5,449 nucleotides of DNA from JAZDMK01 sp043800975 (lineage in GTDB: Bacteria; Bacteroidota; Bacteroidia; Bacteroidales; JAHJDW01), in the NCBI GenBank assembly GCA_043800975.1, contig JAZDMK010000299.1, forward strand, positions 1-5,449, written 5' to 3'. Shown here piece after piece: positions 5,027 through 5,449 of the stretch. Below the pieces are notes generated by a model. The model did no database searches. It saw nothing but the letters and a program-made list of their open reading frames with translations, and was not told where the DNA came from. How positions within the stretch are numbered: the first letter of the stretch is position 1; every line of letters begins with the position of its first letter. A program made the position numbers and the translations under genes.

Positions 5027-5190
5027 AAACAAAAATAAAAAAAACAGTAATCCTTATTAGTTAAAAGATACTCTTGAACCATTAACCGGATTGCTTTACT
5101 TTAATATTTTTTATCCCTAATATTGACAAACGAGCCGTTAAGTCGAAAGCCTTAAAATTTGTTTTTACTTAGAAGTTTAAAAGTTATTTG
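5027..5190. other. AT-rich spacer between the two minus-strand genes
   Basis: No gene is seen. On the minus strand this stretch follows the secreted-protein gene and precedes the small basic protein gene. TTAAG and CTTAA (5138-5155) form a weak 5-bp inverted repeat, too short and AT-rich to call a terminator with confidence. A TAnnTTTG match on the minus strand (5037-5030) is only a few bases from the ATG at 5026 and is probably coincidental. Confidence 0.4.
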
Positions 5191-5449
5191 CTATACTTTT
5201 ATTATTCTTTTCGATTCAAAAAGGATGCCATTTTTAAATCTAATCAAATAAACACCCGGTGCAAAGTTGTATGTTTCCACTTTAATTTTTTCAAGAATGT
5301 TCCCTTTGAAAACAGTCTGGCCTGTTGAATTAAAAATCTCAAAACCTACCTGTTCTTTGTACCCATCAATTACTATGTTCAATTCATTTAATACAGGGTT
5401 AGGATAAATAGATATTGCAGTATTTTCATTTACATTACTATTTCCTACA
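5191..5449 (-). CDS. C-terminal end of a type IX-secreted protein (T9SS type A sorting domain), 5' end outside window
   Basis: The frame is open from the window edge to the stop at 5191-5193, giving the last 85 residues of a longer protein. They match the type IX secretion sorting domain (type A): the entry motif ISIYPNP (visible residues 12-18) followed by LNELNIVI, the strand-forming EIFNSTGQTVFKGN, then the typical APGVYLIRF turn and a basic end, KRIIKV. This domain is recognised by the PorU/Por machinery of Bacteroidota, which exports the protein across the outer membrane and removes the tag while anchoring or releasing the cargo. The cargo domains lie upstream beyond 5449, so the enzyme or adhesin type cannot be told. 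A TTG at 5382-5380 that could look like a start is an internal Leu codon. This is a host-type chromosomal gene and supports the Bacteroidota assignment. Confidence 0.92.
   Translation of the reverse strand, partial: VGNSNVNENTAISIYPNPVLNELNIVIDGYKEQVGFEIFNSTGQTVFKGNILEKIKVETYNFAPGVYLIRFKNGILFESKRIIKV

Overview
The window is AT-rich and looks like chromosomal DNA of a Bacteroidota (Bacteroidetes) bacterium. Two features point there: the right edge carries the end of a secreted protein with a type IX secretion C-terminal sorting domain, and the main gene is a VirE_N/PriCT-2/VirE primase-helicase of the kind common in Bacteroidota mobile elements. Start regions are A/T-rich without Shine-Dalgarno sites, which also fits.

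Layout. Positions 1-218 are a T-rich leader with two exact TAnnTTTG promoter-type boxes. Positions 219-1361 (+) encode a 380-residue protein that I do not recognise, with a helix-turn-helix-like C-terminus. Positions 1362-1761 hold no gene but contain a duplicated GGGAAC-type repeat module and an AT inverted repeat against the next start codon. Positions 1762-2061 (+) encode a 99-residue excisionase/MerR-like DNA-binding protein. Positions 2062-2334 hold three short blocks of degenerate 7- or 9-base tandem repeats. Positions 2335-4425 (+) encode a 696-residue primase-helicase that appears intact. Positions 4426-4684 hold a dense cluster of GGTAAG/CTTACC motifs, including a perfect 13-bp inverted repeat and an 11-bp direct repeat, which I read as a candidate replication origin. 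Positions 4685-5026 (-) encode a small basic protein of unknown function. Positions 5191-5449 (-) are the 3' end of a type IX-secreted protein gene.

Interpretation. The three plus-strand genes and their repeat-rich spacers look like the replication/regulation core of an integrated mobile element: a DNA-binding switch or excision factor, a replication initiator (primase plus SF3-type helicase), an adjacent iteron-like origin candidate, and an unknown partner protein. No integrase, relaxase, capsid or defence gene is visible, so the element continues to the left, is degenerate, or depends on helpers. The change of strand and content after about 4640 suggests that the right boundary with host DNA lies near 4640-4685. 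The least explained parts are the 380-residue protein and the repeated non-coding motifs, some of which recur in two separate intergenic regions.
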